Source: DASXRU01 sp033856235 (GTDB lineage Bacteria > Acidobacteriota > Blastocatellia > Pyrinomonadales > Pyrinomonadaceae). From it: a stretch of DNA of 64,000 nt. Below, in pieces: positions 17,129 to 24,758 of the stretch (within the stretch, counting starts at the first letter, position 1; the number at the start of each line of letters is the position of its first letter). The notes under the pieces are model-generated. The model ran no database searches. It was not told the origin of the DNA and saw only the letters and a program-made list of their open reading frames with translations. A program made the position numbers and the translations under genes. The DNA lies in the NCBI GenBank assembly GCA_033856235.1, contig JAWVFI010000114.1, forward strand, positions 15,377-79,376, written 5' to 3'.

Positions 17129-18444
17129 AGATCGATATGGGTCTGCCAACCACCACATCGCAGGCAACCGCGCGGGACACCGATCGCGAGCCCTTGATTG
17201 CCGTGCGTGATCTTGAAGTCCACTTTGACCTGGGCCCTGAGCGCGGAGACCGCCGGCACCTGTTGATGCTTCTGGCGGGACTCGTATTGTTGGCCATTGG
17301 AGCGACTCAGGGGTTCTACCGCGGACGATCCCTGGCGCACTGGATTCGTCCCGGCGGCACCGGTTTGATGTTTGTGCTGATCATTGTGTTGAGCACGCTC
17401 GCCGGCGCCCTGGTCTTATATTTCGTGGGACGTTCGATTCTGCGGCGGGTGATCGGCGCGGCGTCCAGAAGGTCAGTTAAGGCAGTTGATCGCGTTTCGC
17501 TTGATATCTATCCCGGAGAAACTCTGGGGCTGGTCGGTGAATCAGGCTGCGGGAAGACTACCCTGGGCCGCGCAATTCTGCGTTTGACTGAACCTACCGC
17601 GGGGCAGGTCCTTTTCCGCAAACAGGATCTGGCCCACCTTTCCAGCAAAGCGATGCGCGAACAGCGGCGCCATTTGCAAATCATTTTCCAGGATCCTTAC
17701 GCCTCGTTGAACCCGCGCATGACCGTCGCGCAGATCGTCGGGGAACCGCTGAAGACATTCCGTCTGGCGCGGGGCAAAGCCGCGCTCGATCGCGTGCAAG
17801 AGCTAATGGAAACAGTGGGACTCAGCCAGCGCTTTGTAAAAAGATTTCCGCACGAGTTCTCAGGTGGACAGCGACAACGCATCGGCATCGCAAGGGCCCT
17901 GGCGGTAGATCCTGACTTCATTGTTGCCGACGAGCCAATCTCCGCCCTCGATGTTTCCATCCAGGCGCAGATAATGAATTTGCTGGAACAGCTTCAGGCC
18001 CAGAAGAACCTGACATACCTTTTCATCTCGCATGATTTGCGCGCCATCCGGCATGTTTCAGATCGAATCGCCGTGATGTACCTGGGCAAGATTGTGGAAG
18101 TTGCGGCCGCGGAGGATGTTTATGCCGACCCTCTGATGCCTTACACCCGAGCCCTGATTTCCGCCGTGCCCGTCCCCGATCCCGCAATCGAAGCCCTGCG
18201 CAAGCGCATCGTCCTCGAAGGCGATGTTCCTTCGCCGATTAATCCCCCGCCAGGTTGCCGCTTCCACACGCGGTGTCCCTACGCCATTCCCGCTTGTAGC
18301 CAGGTTGAACCGGAACTGGTAGAGATCAAACCGGGGCACTCTGCTGCCTGTATTCGCATTAGCCGAGACCAGCCGGACATTGAGCAGGTCGCCCCGGGTG
18401 AGGCTCCGGGTCTGACAGCCGCCCATCGCCCCGTCGCGGCGTGA
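17125..18444 (+). CDS. peptide ABC transporter ATP-binding protein (DppF/OppF family) with inserted two-helix membrane module
   Basis: A 439-residue ATPase. After the first strand (LIAVRDLEVHFDLG, residues 24-37) the normal DppF fold is interrupted by roughly 80 residues holding two clear transmembrane helices (about 45-62, LLMLLAGLVLLAIGA, and about 80-103, LMFVLIIVLSTLAGALVLYFVG) before resuming at VKAVDRVSLDIYPGE. Walker A GESGCGKT is at residues 138-145, the signature is FSGGQRQRIGIARAL, Walker B is FIVADEPISALD, and the C-terminal Cys-rich extension is intact. Typical DppF has about 15 residues in place of the insert. The ATPase is therefore probably membrane-anchored. GTG start, overlapping the previous stop; an in-frame ATG at 17137 is an alternative. 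Confidence 0.92.
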
Positions 18445-18701
18445 AAAGTCCAGTGTATTAGTCGTTTACGTCAAGAGTACCGCTATTGCGAGCGTTAATG
18501 CCGGAGTTCTTTACGGCCGGCTCAACTGAGACGGGCACCGGCGCCGGGCTGCTTGTGGCAAACCGCAACTGAAACCTATACTGAATCTTTTGAAGGTGGC
18601 CATCCCAACCCCCGACCACTGCCTGCCGGCGCCACGACGCCGTGGCGGTATTTTCCATTGTCGGCCCAGCCTTCCACTAGCACCGAGCGGATCCATTTAG
18701 C
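18445..18701. other. 257-bp spacer, no gene called
   Basis: No ORF with credible coding character was found. A 66-codon minus-strand ORF (18458-18658) has no recognisable domain. A short hairpin GCCAC-GACGCC-GTGGC lies near 18630-18645. The promoter of the signalling cassette is presumably here, but no convincing -35/-10 pair was seen. Confidence 0.5.
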
Positions 18702-20396
18702 ATGAGATACGAGACGATGGAAGAACCTGCGGGGCGGGCGCCTAAAATTATTCAGGAGCAGCCAGAGCGGGCGCCTCGCGGTTGGCGCGAGACGCAAGAC
18801 TCTATTGCCGCCTCTTCCGGGTTGGCGCTGCTGTTGGTTGACGGCATCCAGCCGCCTGCGCTGGTGATCTCAAATAACAACTCGATTTGTCGGGCGCTCC
18901 AAGCGTCCCCCGAACACGTCAAACTGTGTGACCCGTATTGCGGTGAAGCGCACCGGCGCGCCATGGGCGCCGGGACGATAACTCACTACCGTTGCCATGC
19001 GGGCCTCCACTGCTTTGCAATGCCGTTGGATCTCGACGACCGGGGCCAGCTGGCCGTGATCGGCGGCCGGGCTTTTGTGACCAGCGCTGATTACCGCGCC
19101 ACCGCCGAACGTTTCCGCGAAGGCGATCTGCACGAGTTACTTTCTACCGATCTCTTCAGCAACGTTATCTTTGCCAGCGAGCAGGATTTGGATCACACCG
19201 CTATTCGTTTGGGTTCAGCGGCAGCCACTTTCGAAGCCGAGGCTGCCCCTGAGGCCGGCGAGTTTAAGTCGAAGGACCGGAACGTTTCCCAGCCCGAGGA
19301 ACTGCACCAGGAGCTTTCCCGTTTGCGCGGTGAATTGGAACGCCGGACTCGTTTCGCAGACTCCGTGCAGAACTTCACGCAGCAAATCGATTCCGTTGAG
19401 CCGCAAAAGACCTACGCCTCGATCCTGGCGCAATCAACCCGTCTGCTACGAGCGGAACGCGGGTCGCTGTGGGCGTTTGATGAATCGACCAATGAACTGG
19501 AAGTGCGCGCCGCGATCGGCATTCCGGATGAGTTAACGGACGTGGCCCCGATTCGCCTGGGAGAGGGAATCTCTGGCTCGGTAATGAGCAAAGGAGAGCC
19601 TCTCCTCGTGGGCCATCTGGACGAAATCGGCAGGGCCCCGGCCGCAGCACAACGTCGCTACAAGACAGACTCGTTCATTAGTTTTCCCATTAAGCTGGGA
19701 GAGCGCCGCATCGGCATATTGAATGTGTCGGACAAGGCCGGTGGAGGAACGTACGACGCCGTTGATCTTAGCCTGATCGAATCCATCGCGCCGCAAATGG
19801 CCCTCGCCCTGGACCGAGCTGAATGGCAAGAGAAGGCGACTGAGTTTCAACTGATGTCGATCACAGATCCGCTCACCGGACTACTGAACCGGCGCTACCT
19901 GCAGGAACGCCTGAATGAAGAGTTGAGCCGATCGAAACGCTATGGCTATCCCATGAGCTTCATCATGATCGATATCGACGACTTCAAGCATTACAACGAT
20001 AGTAACGGTCACCAGGAAGGCGATCAGGCACTGCAGTTGACGGCCGCTTGCCTGAAGTCTTCGTTGCGACAGGCAGACGTGGCGTCGCGCTATGGCGGTG
20101 AAGAGTTCTGCATTCTGCTGCCGCAGACGGCGTTGGATGAAGCAGCAGTAATAGCGGACCGAATCAGGCACCTGATTCAGGACACCTCGTACCCCCATGG
20201 GAAGGGACAACCGCTGGGCTCCGTGACTGTCAGTATCGGATTGTCTTCATTCTCCAAATATCTGGACACTCCGGAAACAATAATCAGAGCGGCGGATCGC
20301 GCTCTCTATCACGCTAAGAGCCACGGTAAGAACCGCATTGTCGCGTATCGGGATCCAGCGGTGAAGGGGCCGGGAGCTGAGCTTCGCGCTGAGTGA
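18702..20396 (+). CDS. PocR-GAF-GGDEF diguanylate cyclase
   Basis: A 564-residue cytoplasmic signalling protein. Residues about 30-165 form a PocR-type ligand sensor with its conserved cysteines (CRALQASPEHVKLCDPYC, YRCHAGLHCFAMPL). A short coiled coil follows (EELHQELSRLRGELERR). Residues about 225-375 are a GAF domain (IRLGEGISGSVMSKGEPLLV, FPIKLGERRIGILNV). Residues about 385-555 are a GGDEF domain with active-site GGEEF at 465-469 and an inhibitory RxxD at 456-459, five residues upstream, so it should make cyclic di-GMP and be product-inhibited. It is first of four genes (NTPase-RsbW fusion, STAS, HD-GYP) that read as one signalling unit. Ligands are unknown. Confidence 0.93.
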   Translation: MRYETMEEPAGRAPKIIQEQPERAPRGWRETQDSIAASSGLALLLVDGIQPPALVISNNNSICRALQASPEHVKLCDPYCGEAHRRAMGAGTITHYRCHAGLHCFAMPLDLDDRGQLAVIGGRAFVTSADYRATAERFREGDLHELLSTDLFSNVIFASEQDLDHTAIRLGSAAATFEAEAAPEAGEFKSKDRNVSQPEELHQELSRLRGELERRTRFADSVQNFTQQIDSVEPQKTYASILAQSTRLLRAERGSLWAFDESTNELEVRAAIGIPDELTDVAPIRLGEGISGSVMSKGEPLLVGHLDEIGRAPAAAQRRYKTDSFISFPIKLGERRIGILNVSDKAGGGTYDAVDLSLIESIAPQMALALDRAEWQEKATEFQLMSITDPLTGLLNRRYLQERLNEELSRSKRYGYPMSFIMIDIDDFKHYNDSNGHQEGDQALQLTAACLKSSLRQADVASRYGGEEFCILLPQTALDEAAVIADRIRHLIQDTSYPHGKGQPLGSVTVSIGLSSFSKYLDTPETIIRAADRALYHAKSHGKNRIVAYRDPAVKGPGAELRAE

Positions 20397-20399
20397 TTG

Positions 20400-22643
20400 A
20401 TGGAAAAGCAACGCATATTAGGCAGGGTTGCCGCAGATGAGTTCGTGGGCCGCGCCACCGAGCTGCAGCAAATTGTGCGTCACGCGGCACGACCCGGCGC
20501 CCGCGGGCTGCTATTGCTGCTGGCTCCTCCGGCCGGTGTTTCGGAACTCCTGCGCCAGGCATTCGATGAGCTCTTCAATCAACGCGGAAACGTGATTCCG
20601 GTTTACTTTGAGTTGACGCGAAATGACGTCACGGCCGTCGAATCGGCAAAACAGTTCTTCCAAACCTTCATCAGGCATTGCGTGGCTTTCCGCCGTCACG
20701 ATCCGATGTTATGTGAATCGCCGGTGACGCTGAGCGATTTGGTTGAACTCGCCATGCCGGCGGATTACGAATGGATCGAACGCCTGGTGGAGTCGTACGA
20801 GCGCGAGCTGAAGGCGGGCGACGAGCGCTCGCTGATTCGTTTCTGCTTTAGCGCGCCGCAGCGGGTGACGGTAGCTCGCGTCTTCACCATGATCGATTGC
20901 GTACAATTGGCGGAGCATCTCGGGGGCCAGGTTTCGCTGGGCACCGAAATTGCCGATGTCTTCATGCGCGCCAACGTACCTTTCACCCTGGCGGGATTGA
21001 GGCGTCAGCTTCTGGACGTCGTCCATCGCACCAGCGACGGTCTGGAGGCGGCGGAAGTTATTCGCCTGGATCGACTGAACGATGACGATGCGCGATCTCT
21101 GGTTACGCATATTGCGCTCCGGGAACGCGTCCGCGTCAGTGACGAGGGCATGGACTTGATCGTGCAACAGTTGGATGCCAGCCCGTTTTTCATTACGGCC
21201 CTGATTCAGGCCGCCCGCGATCGGGAAGTGGAGCTGACAAGTTTTCTTAATTGCCAGAAACTCTATGTTGATGAACTGATGGGCGGGTTGATCAACCGGC
21301 ATTTCAGCGCGGTGCTCGATGAGATCGTGCCGCAACCCAATGTGCGCAAGTCCCTTTTGCGAGTGCTTTACGAGACCGCCGAAAGTGATGGCCACAAAGC
21401 GTCACTCTGGACGTGGAAGAAGCGCTTGGGAGTTGAGTCCGAGCAGTTTCAACGCATCATGCACGGATTGCACATTCACGAGCTGGCGAACTCCAGCACC
21501 ACGTTTGTGGAACTCGGAGAAGCAGCCACTGTTTGGACCGACTATCTGCGTACACGCTATCGCATTGAAGTTGCCGGCGAAGCCCGCGCTCTGGTCGTAG
21601 CGGATACGTTGCTGGGAGTGCTGAAACGCGCTCCCCGGACGATGGAACGAAAGTACCGGCATCAGGCCGCGCTCGGGTTGCGCGCGCTGCTGGCGCAGTT
21701 CGATTGTCAGCGCGTTCCGGCCAGCCTGCTGCATTACGATAAATTCAGAACCGCTTATAAGGGTCTCGATGACGAAGCAATGAATACGGGTCTGGACGCA
21801 GAGGCAGAACTGGTGCGTTTGCCGCAGGTGGCGCACGCTGCCAGTTGCGCGTCTTTCGTGGCGGCGCTGCGTGAAAAATGTGACGAAGAGCGTTGCGCAA
21901 TCGGGCATGGCTTTGAGGGCGCTGATTACACTCCCGGCAAAGAAGTGGTTTGGCTCGCCGTTGAAATTGAGTCGAAATTAGAGGCCAGCCGCGAGTTAAC
22001 CGCGGAATGGCTGGAGCGCCTGGGTGGCCTGGCTCGCGAGTGCAACTTTGATCGTGTGAAGTTCTGGCTGGTAGCTCCGGAGGGGTTCGCGGCAGACGCG
22101 TGTGAGTTACTAGAACAGCAAGAGGCGTACAACTCCAGCCGGCGGCAACTGGAGGCGCTGACTGTCCGAGTCCATCCCGACGCCGTGCGTTTGCGCGAGA
22201 CGGCCGCTCCGGATGAATACGAGATGATTATTCCCATGGGCGACGATACGGAGCTGATCGCGGCGCACACCGCAGAGCAGATCGCGCGCCGCATCAACTT
22301 TCGCCCGGAGGCCATCAATCAAATCAAGACGGCGGTGGTGGAAGCCTGCATCAATGCCGCCGAACACAGCTTGAGTCCGGATCGGAAGATTTATCAACGC
22401 TTTAAGGTTGAAAGTGATAAATTGATAGTCACGATTTCGAGTCGCGGTGTAATGGTCCCCACGAAGGTGGGGAAGAATGGCGAGGCCCCGGGCCAAATGG
22501 CCGAAGGCGAAGCCGGCGGAGCAAACACCAAACAGAAACGCGGCTGGGGATTGCAGCTGATCCAAACTCTGATGGACGAAGTGGAGTTTGAGAGCGTCGA
22601 CGATGGCACGCGGCTGCGAATGACGAAGTACGTGCGGAACTAG
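20400..22643 (+). CDS. NTPase-like / RsbW-type histidine-kinase-fold fusion protein
   Basis: A 747-residue protein of unusual architecture. The N-terminal half (about 12-330) resembles an AAA/STAND ATPase module (GRATELQQIVRHAARPGARGLLLLLAPPAGVSELL), but the P-loop position reads APPAGVSEL and lacks the Walker Lys-Ser/Thr; the Walker-B-like VFTMIDCVQ keeps Asp but not Glu. A helical middle part follows. The C-terminus (about 619-745) is a GHKL domain of the anti-sigma-factor kinase type, with N-box VVEACINAAEHS and G-box KRGWGLQLIQTLMDEV. With a STAS gene next to it, partner switching is the likely role. The frame also allows a TTG one codon earlier. It follows the diguanylate cyclase by 3 bp. 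Confidence 0.85.
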   Translation: MEKQRILGRVAADEFVGRATELQQIVRHAARPGARGLLLLLAPPAGVSELLRQAFDELFNQRGNVIPVYFELTRNDVTAVESAKQFFQTFIRHCVAFRRHDPMLCESPVTLSDLVELAMPADYEWIERLVESYERELKAGDERSLIRFCFSAPQRVTVARVFTMIDCVQLAEHLGGQVSLGTEIADVFMRANVPFTLAGLRRQLLDVVHRTSDGLEAAEVIRLDRLNDDDARSLVTHIALRERVRVSDEGMDLIVQQLDASPFFITALIQAARDREVELTSFLNCQKLYVDELMGGLINRHFSAVLDEIVPQPNVRKSLLRVLYETAESDGHKASLWTWKKRLGVESEQFQRIMHGLHIHELANSSTTFVELGEAATVWTDYLRTRYRIEVAGEARALVVADTLLGVLKRAPRTMERKYRHQAALGLRALLAQFDCQRVPASLLHYDKFRTAYKGLDDEAMNTGLDAEAELVRLPQVAHAASCASFVAALREKCDEERCAIGHGFEGADYTPGKEVVWLAVEIESKLEASRELTAEWLERLGGLARECNFDRVKFWLVAPEGFAADACELLEQQEAYNSSRRQLEALTVRVHPDAVRLRETAAPDEYEMIIPMGDDTELIAAHTAEQIARRINFRPEAINQIKTAVVEACINAAEHSLSPDRKIYQRFKVESDKLIVTISSRGVMVPTKVGKNGEAPGQMAEGEAGGANTKQKRGWGLQLIQTLMDEVEFESVDDGTRLRMTKYVRN

Positions 22644-22729
22644 TAAACCGTGAACTGTAAACAGTAAACAGTTCAGCGAAAAAATACGGTTTACTGTTCA
22701 CGGTTTACTGTTTGCGGTTTACGGTTTAC
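22643..22729. repeat. paired-palindrome element G (GGTTTAC words)
   Basis: GTAAACCGTGAACTGTAAAC (22643-22662) is matched at 19 of 20 positions by its inverted copy at 22688-22707. Extra tandem TTTACGG words run to 22729. It lies between the codirectional NTPase/RsbW-like and STAS genes. Confidence 0.8.
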
Positions 22730-22732
22730 GAT

Positions 22733-22755
22733 CAGTAAGAAGGGGGGTCTTACTG
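22733..22755 (+). promoter_or_regulatory. hairpin presenting the STAS-gene Shine-Dalgarno in its loop
   Basis: CAGTAAGA (22733-22740) and TCTTACTG (22748-22755) form a perfect 8-bp stem whose 7-base loop is AGGGGGG, the only Shine-Dalgarno-like sequence before the ATG at 22759. The start codon lies 3 bases after the stem. This suggests structural control of translation of the antagonist; it is not a known riboswitch. Confidence 0.6.
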
Positions 22756-22758
22756 AAG

Positions 22759-23136
22759 ATGGCAGAAACAAGCAGGGAAGAAGTGCATTCGCGCTGCGTC
22801 GGCCAAACCGCTGTCATTTACGCCAGCGATTACCTTAACAAGTTAAGCGGCGAGCGCATCGAGCGGGAATGCCAGCGCCAGCTGGACTCCGGATTTCGTT
22901 CCTTAGTGATCAATTTTCGAGACACCGAACTGGTTAACAGTATCGGTGTCTCTATTCTTATGGGCGTCATCGATGCCGCCGAGAAGACCGGCGCGCAACT
23001 CGTCTTTTCCAACGTCAACAATCACACAGTCGAATTGTTCCAGATGCTGGGACTGACCCGGCACGTCGGTCTCGCTTCTGACGAGCAGGAAGCGATAGGG
23101 ATCATTACCGGGCTGCCGGCAACCAAGACCGTGTAA
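22759..23136 (+). CDS. STAS-domain anti-anti-sigma-factor-like protein
   Basis: A 125-residue STAS protein of the RsbV/SpoIIAA type. The phosphoacceptor Ser61 lies in LVNSIGVSILMGVIDAA, matching the usual DSSGLG region with Asn in place of Asp. The strand-helix pattern (SLVINFRDTELV; AEKTGAQLVFSNVNNHTVELFQMLGL) is typical. Proteins of this class are phosphorylated by an RsbW-type kinase, here probably the C-terminal domain of the gene upstream, and when unphosphorylated bind it and free its other target. No sigma factor is encoded nearby, so the output may be non-transcriptional. Its Shine-Dalgarno sequence sits in a hairpin loop. Confidence 0.92.
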   Translation: MAETSREEVHSRCVGQTAVIYASDYLNKLSGERIERECQRQLDSGFRSLVINFRDTELVNSIGVSILMGVIDAAEKTGAQLVFSNVNNHTVELFQMLGLTRHVGLASDEQEAIGIITGLPATKTV

Positions 23137-23146
23137 CGCTCTCCCC

Positions 23147-23213
23147 GGTAACGCAAACTTTGGTTTGCAACTTAGTGCAATCAGCGGGCCGACGCAAACA
23201 AAGGTTTGCGTTA
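23147..23213. repeat. paired-palindrome element A4 (STAS-HD-GYP spacer)
   Basis: GTAACGCAAACTTTGGTTTGC (23148-23168) is mirrored at 19 of 21 positions by the inverted copy at 23193-23213. The spacer is 24 bp. It ends 12 bp before the ATG of the HD-GYP gene, where no Shine-Dalgarno sequence is visible. Confidence 0.8.
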
Positions 23214-23225
23214 CACCAACAAGCA

Positions 23226-24491
23226 ATGTCGTTCGAAACTCAAAAACTAATCCACACCTTCGCCGCGCTCGCGGACTTGGGCCAGGAGATTGCCGAAAAG
23301 AGCGATTTCCAGGAGATGGTGCGCAGCTCCTTTCACATGCTGCTGGGCTCGTTGGCAATTCGCCGCGGGGCGCTCGCGGAATATGATGCGGAGCATGGCC
23401 TTTTGCGCTTCATCGCCACCCGTGGCTTTAAGGAAGAGTTTCCCACGGAGTTGACTCTCAACCACGAAGAGGCTGAACGCTTGCTGGGGTCGTTTGCACG
23501 GGAAGCCAGCGCCAATGAACGGCGCGCGAACCTGCCACTGGAACATAAAGACCTACTCGATCTTCAGGGTGTAGAACTTTCCATTCCGCTGATTGTCCGT
23601 GGGGATCTGATTGGCCTCGTGCTGTTGGGCGGTAAAGCCAGCGGCGAAACATTCAGTGACGAGGATCGGGAACTGTTGGATTCGATGGCCAGGCACATCG
23701 GCGTCGGCATCAAGACGCATCGCCTGATGGAAGACCTGGAGCATAAGGCGGAAGAGAACCGCCAGCTTTACGACGGCCTGCGCCGCATTTACAAAGACAC
23801 GGTGCGCGCCTTTGCCGCCGCCATCGATATCAAAGACAAATACACTCAGGGCCATTCTGAGCGAGTAGGCCGCTACAGTGAAATCATTGCTCGCGAGTTG
23901 GGCTGGAGTGAAGACCAGGTCGAAGGAATTTCCATTGCCGGATATTTGCATGACATTGGCAAGCTGATCGTCGAGCGCGACATTATCAACGCTCCTTACC
24001 GGATCAATGCCAAGGAATCATCGGAGCTCAACAAACATCCGGCAGCCGGTTTCGAGATTCTGGAGCCGATTCATCATCCCTACGCCGACATTCCTTTGAT
24101 GGCGCGTCATCATCATGAACGCCTCGACGGCCGTGGTTATCCCGATGGCTTGAAAGGCGATCAGATTTCGCTGGGCGCGCGCATAGTGACCCTCGCGGAT
24201 TCATTCGACGCGATGACCACCGATCGGCCCTATCGCAAGCGCCGCACTTTTGAAGAAGTGGTCGTGGACCTGCGCGCAAATACCGGCAAACAGTTCGCCG
24301 CCGAAGTAGTCCGCGCCCTGTGCCGGGCAATTCTGAAGGAATTGACGGGCGAAACGAAGGAACGACGCTTCCTGAAACTGTTGGGAAAAGACTACATCGA
24401 TAACGAGCGGATGGCGCCGTTGTTCGCCGCGTTATTAAGCGAGTTGGACAATGAGGCGCCCGTGGCGGCTGCCGATTCCGTGACTGCCTAA
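23226..24491 (+). CDS. GAF-HD-GYP cyclic-di-GMP phosphodiesterase
   Basis: A 421-residue cytoplasmic protein. Residues about 15-170 are a GAF domain (FHMLLGSLAIRRGALAEYDAEHGLLRFIATRGF, LSIPLIVRGDLIGLVLLGG), followed by a helical linker and a C-terminal HD-GYP domain with metal-binding His242-Asp243 (YLHDIGKL), the downstream HHHERLDGRGYPDGL (Gly304-Tyr305-Pro306) and DSFDAMTTDRPYR. It should hydrolyse cyclic di-GMP, opposing the GGDEF protein three genes upstream. The frame is open back to 23160 through the palindromic repeat; the ATG at 23226 is chosen because the helical region and GAF follow directly. Confidence 0.93.
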   Translation: MSFETQKLIHTFAALADLGQEIAEKSDFQEMVRSSFHMLLGSLAIRRGALAEYDAEHGLLRFIATRGFKEEFPTELTLNHEEAERLLGSFAREASANERRANLPLEHKDLLDLQGVELSIPLIVRGDLIGLVLLGGKASGETFSDEDRELLDSMARHIGVGIKTHRLMEDLEHKAEENRQLYDGLRRIYKDTVRAFAAAIDIKDKYTQGHSERVGRYSEIIARELGWSEDQVEGISIAGYLHDIGKLIVERDIINAPYRINAKESSELNKHPAAGFEILEPIHHPYADIPLMARHHHERLDGRGYPDGLKGDQISLGARIVTLADSFDAMTTDRPYRKRRTFEEVVVDLRANTGKQFAAEVVRALCRAILKELTGETKERRFLKLLGKDYIDNERMAPLFAALLSELDNEAPVAAADSVTA

Positions 24492-24758
24492 GGGCTTGGC
24501 CCCACCGAGCGCCGGTGGGCCGTAAAGCGAAATTTCAGGTTTCACTTCCAGGTTGAGTCCGGCGAAAACACGTGACGTCCGTTCAACATCGTCTCACTCG
24601 GCTTGAGGATAGGTCGGAGCTTTAGGCAATCTCACGATTCGTCGCCCGCTCCGAAGTATGCAGGTTCGAAGCTCTCTCAGTGCGGAAATTAATTGATCCG
24701 CAAACAACTGGGCCGTAAAAAACGTCATCTTAGACGGTTCATTAGTCCTCTCGACCTC
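24492..24758. other. spacer with weak hairpin, no gene called
   Basis: A G/C-rich hairpin with one bulged C lies at 24498-24521 (GGCCCCACCG / CGGTGGGCC) just after the HD-GYP stop. No T-run follows, so it is a weak terminator candidate. The stretch to 24758 shows nothing else; the frame of the giant gene is open from 24693. Confidence 0.45.

Noticed and set aside
18458..18658. 66-codon minus-strand ORF upstream of the diguanylate cyclase
   Set aside because: No domain, no ribosome-binding site and low-complexity Pro/Val/Ser content; nothing beyond a chance ORF could be supported.
24600..24692. GGTTCGAAG-like T-loop motif suggesting a tRNA
   Set aside because: No acceptor stem, anticodon stem or CCA-compatible end could be folded around it.
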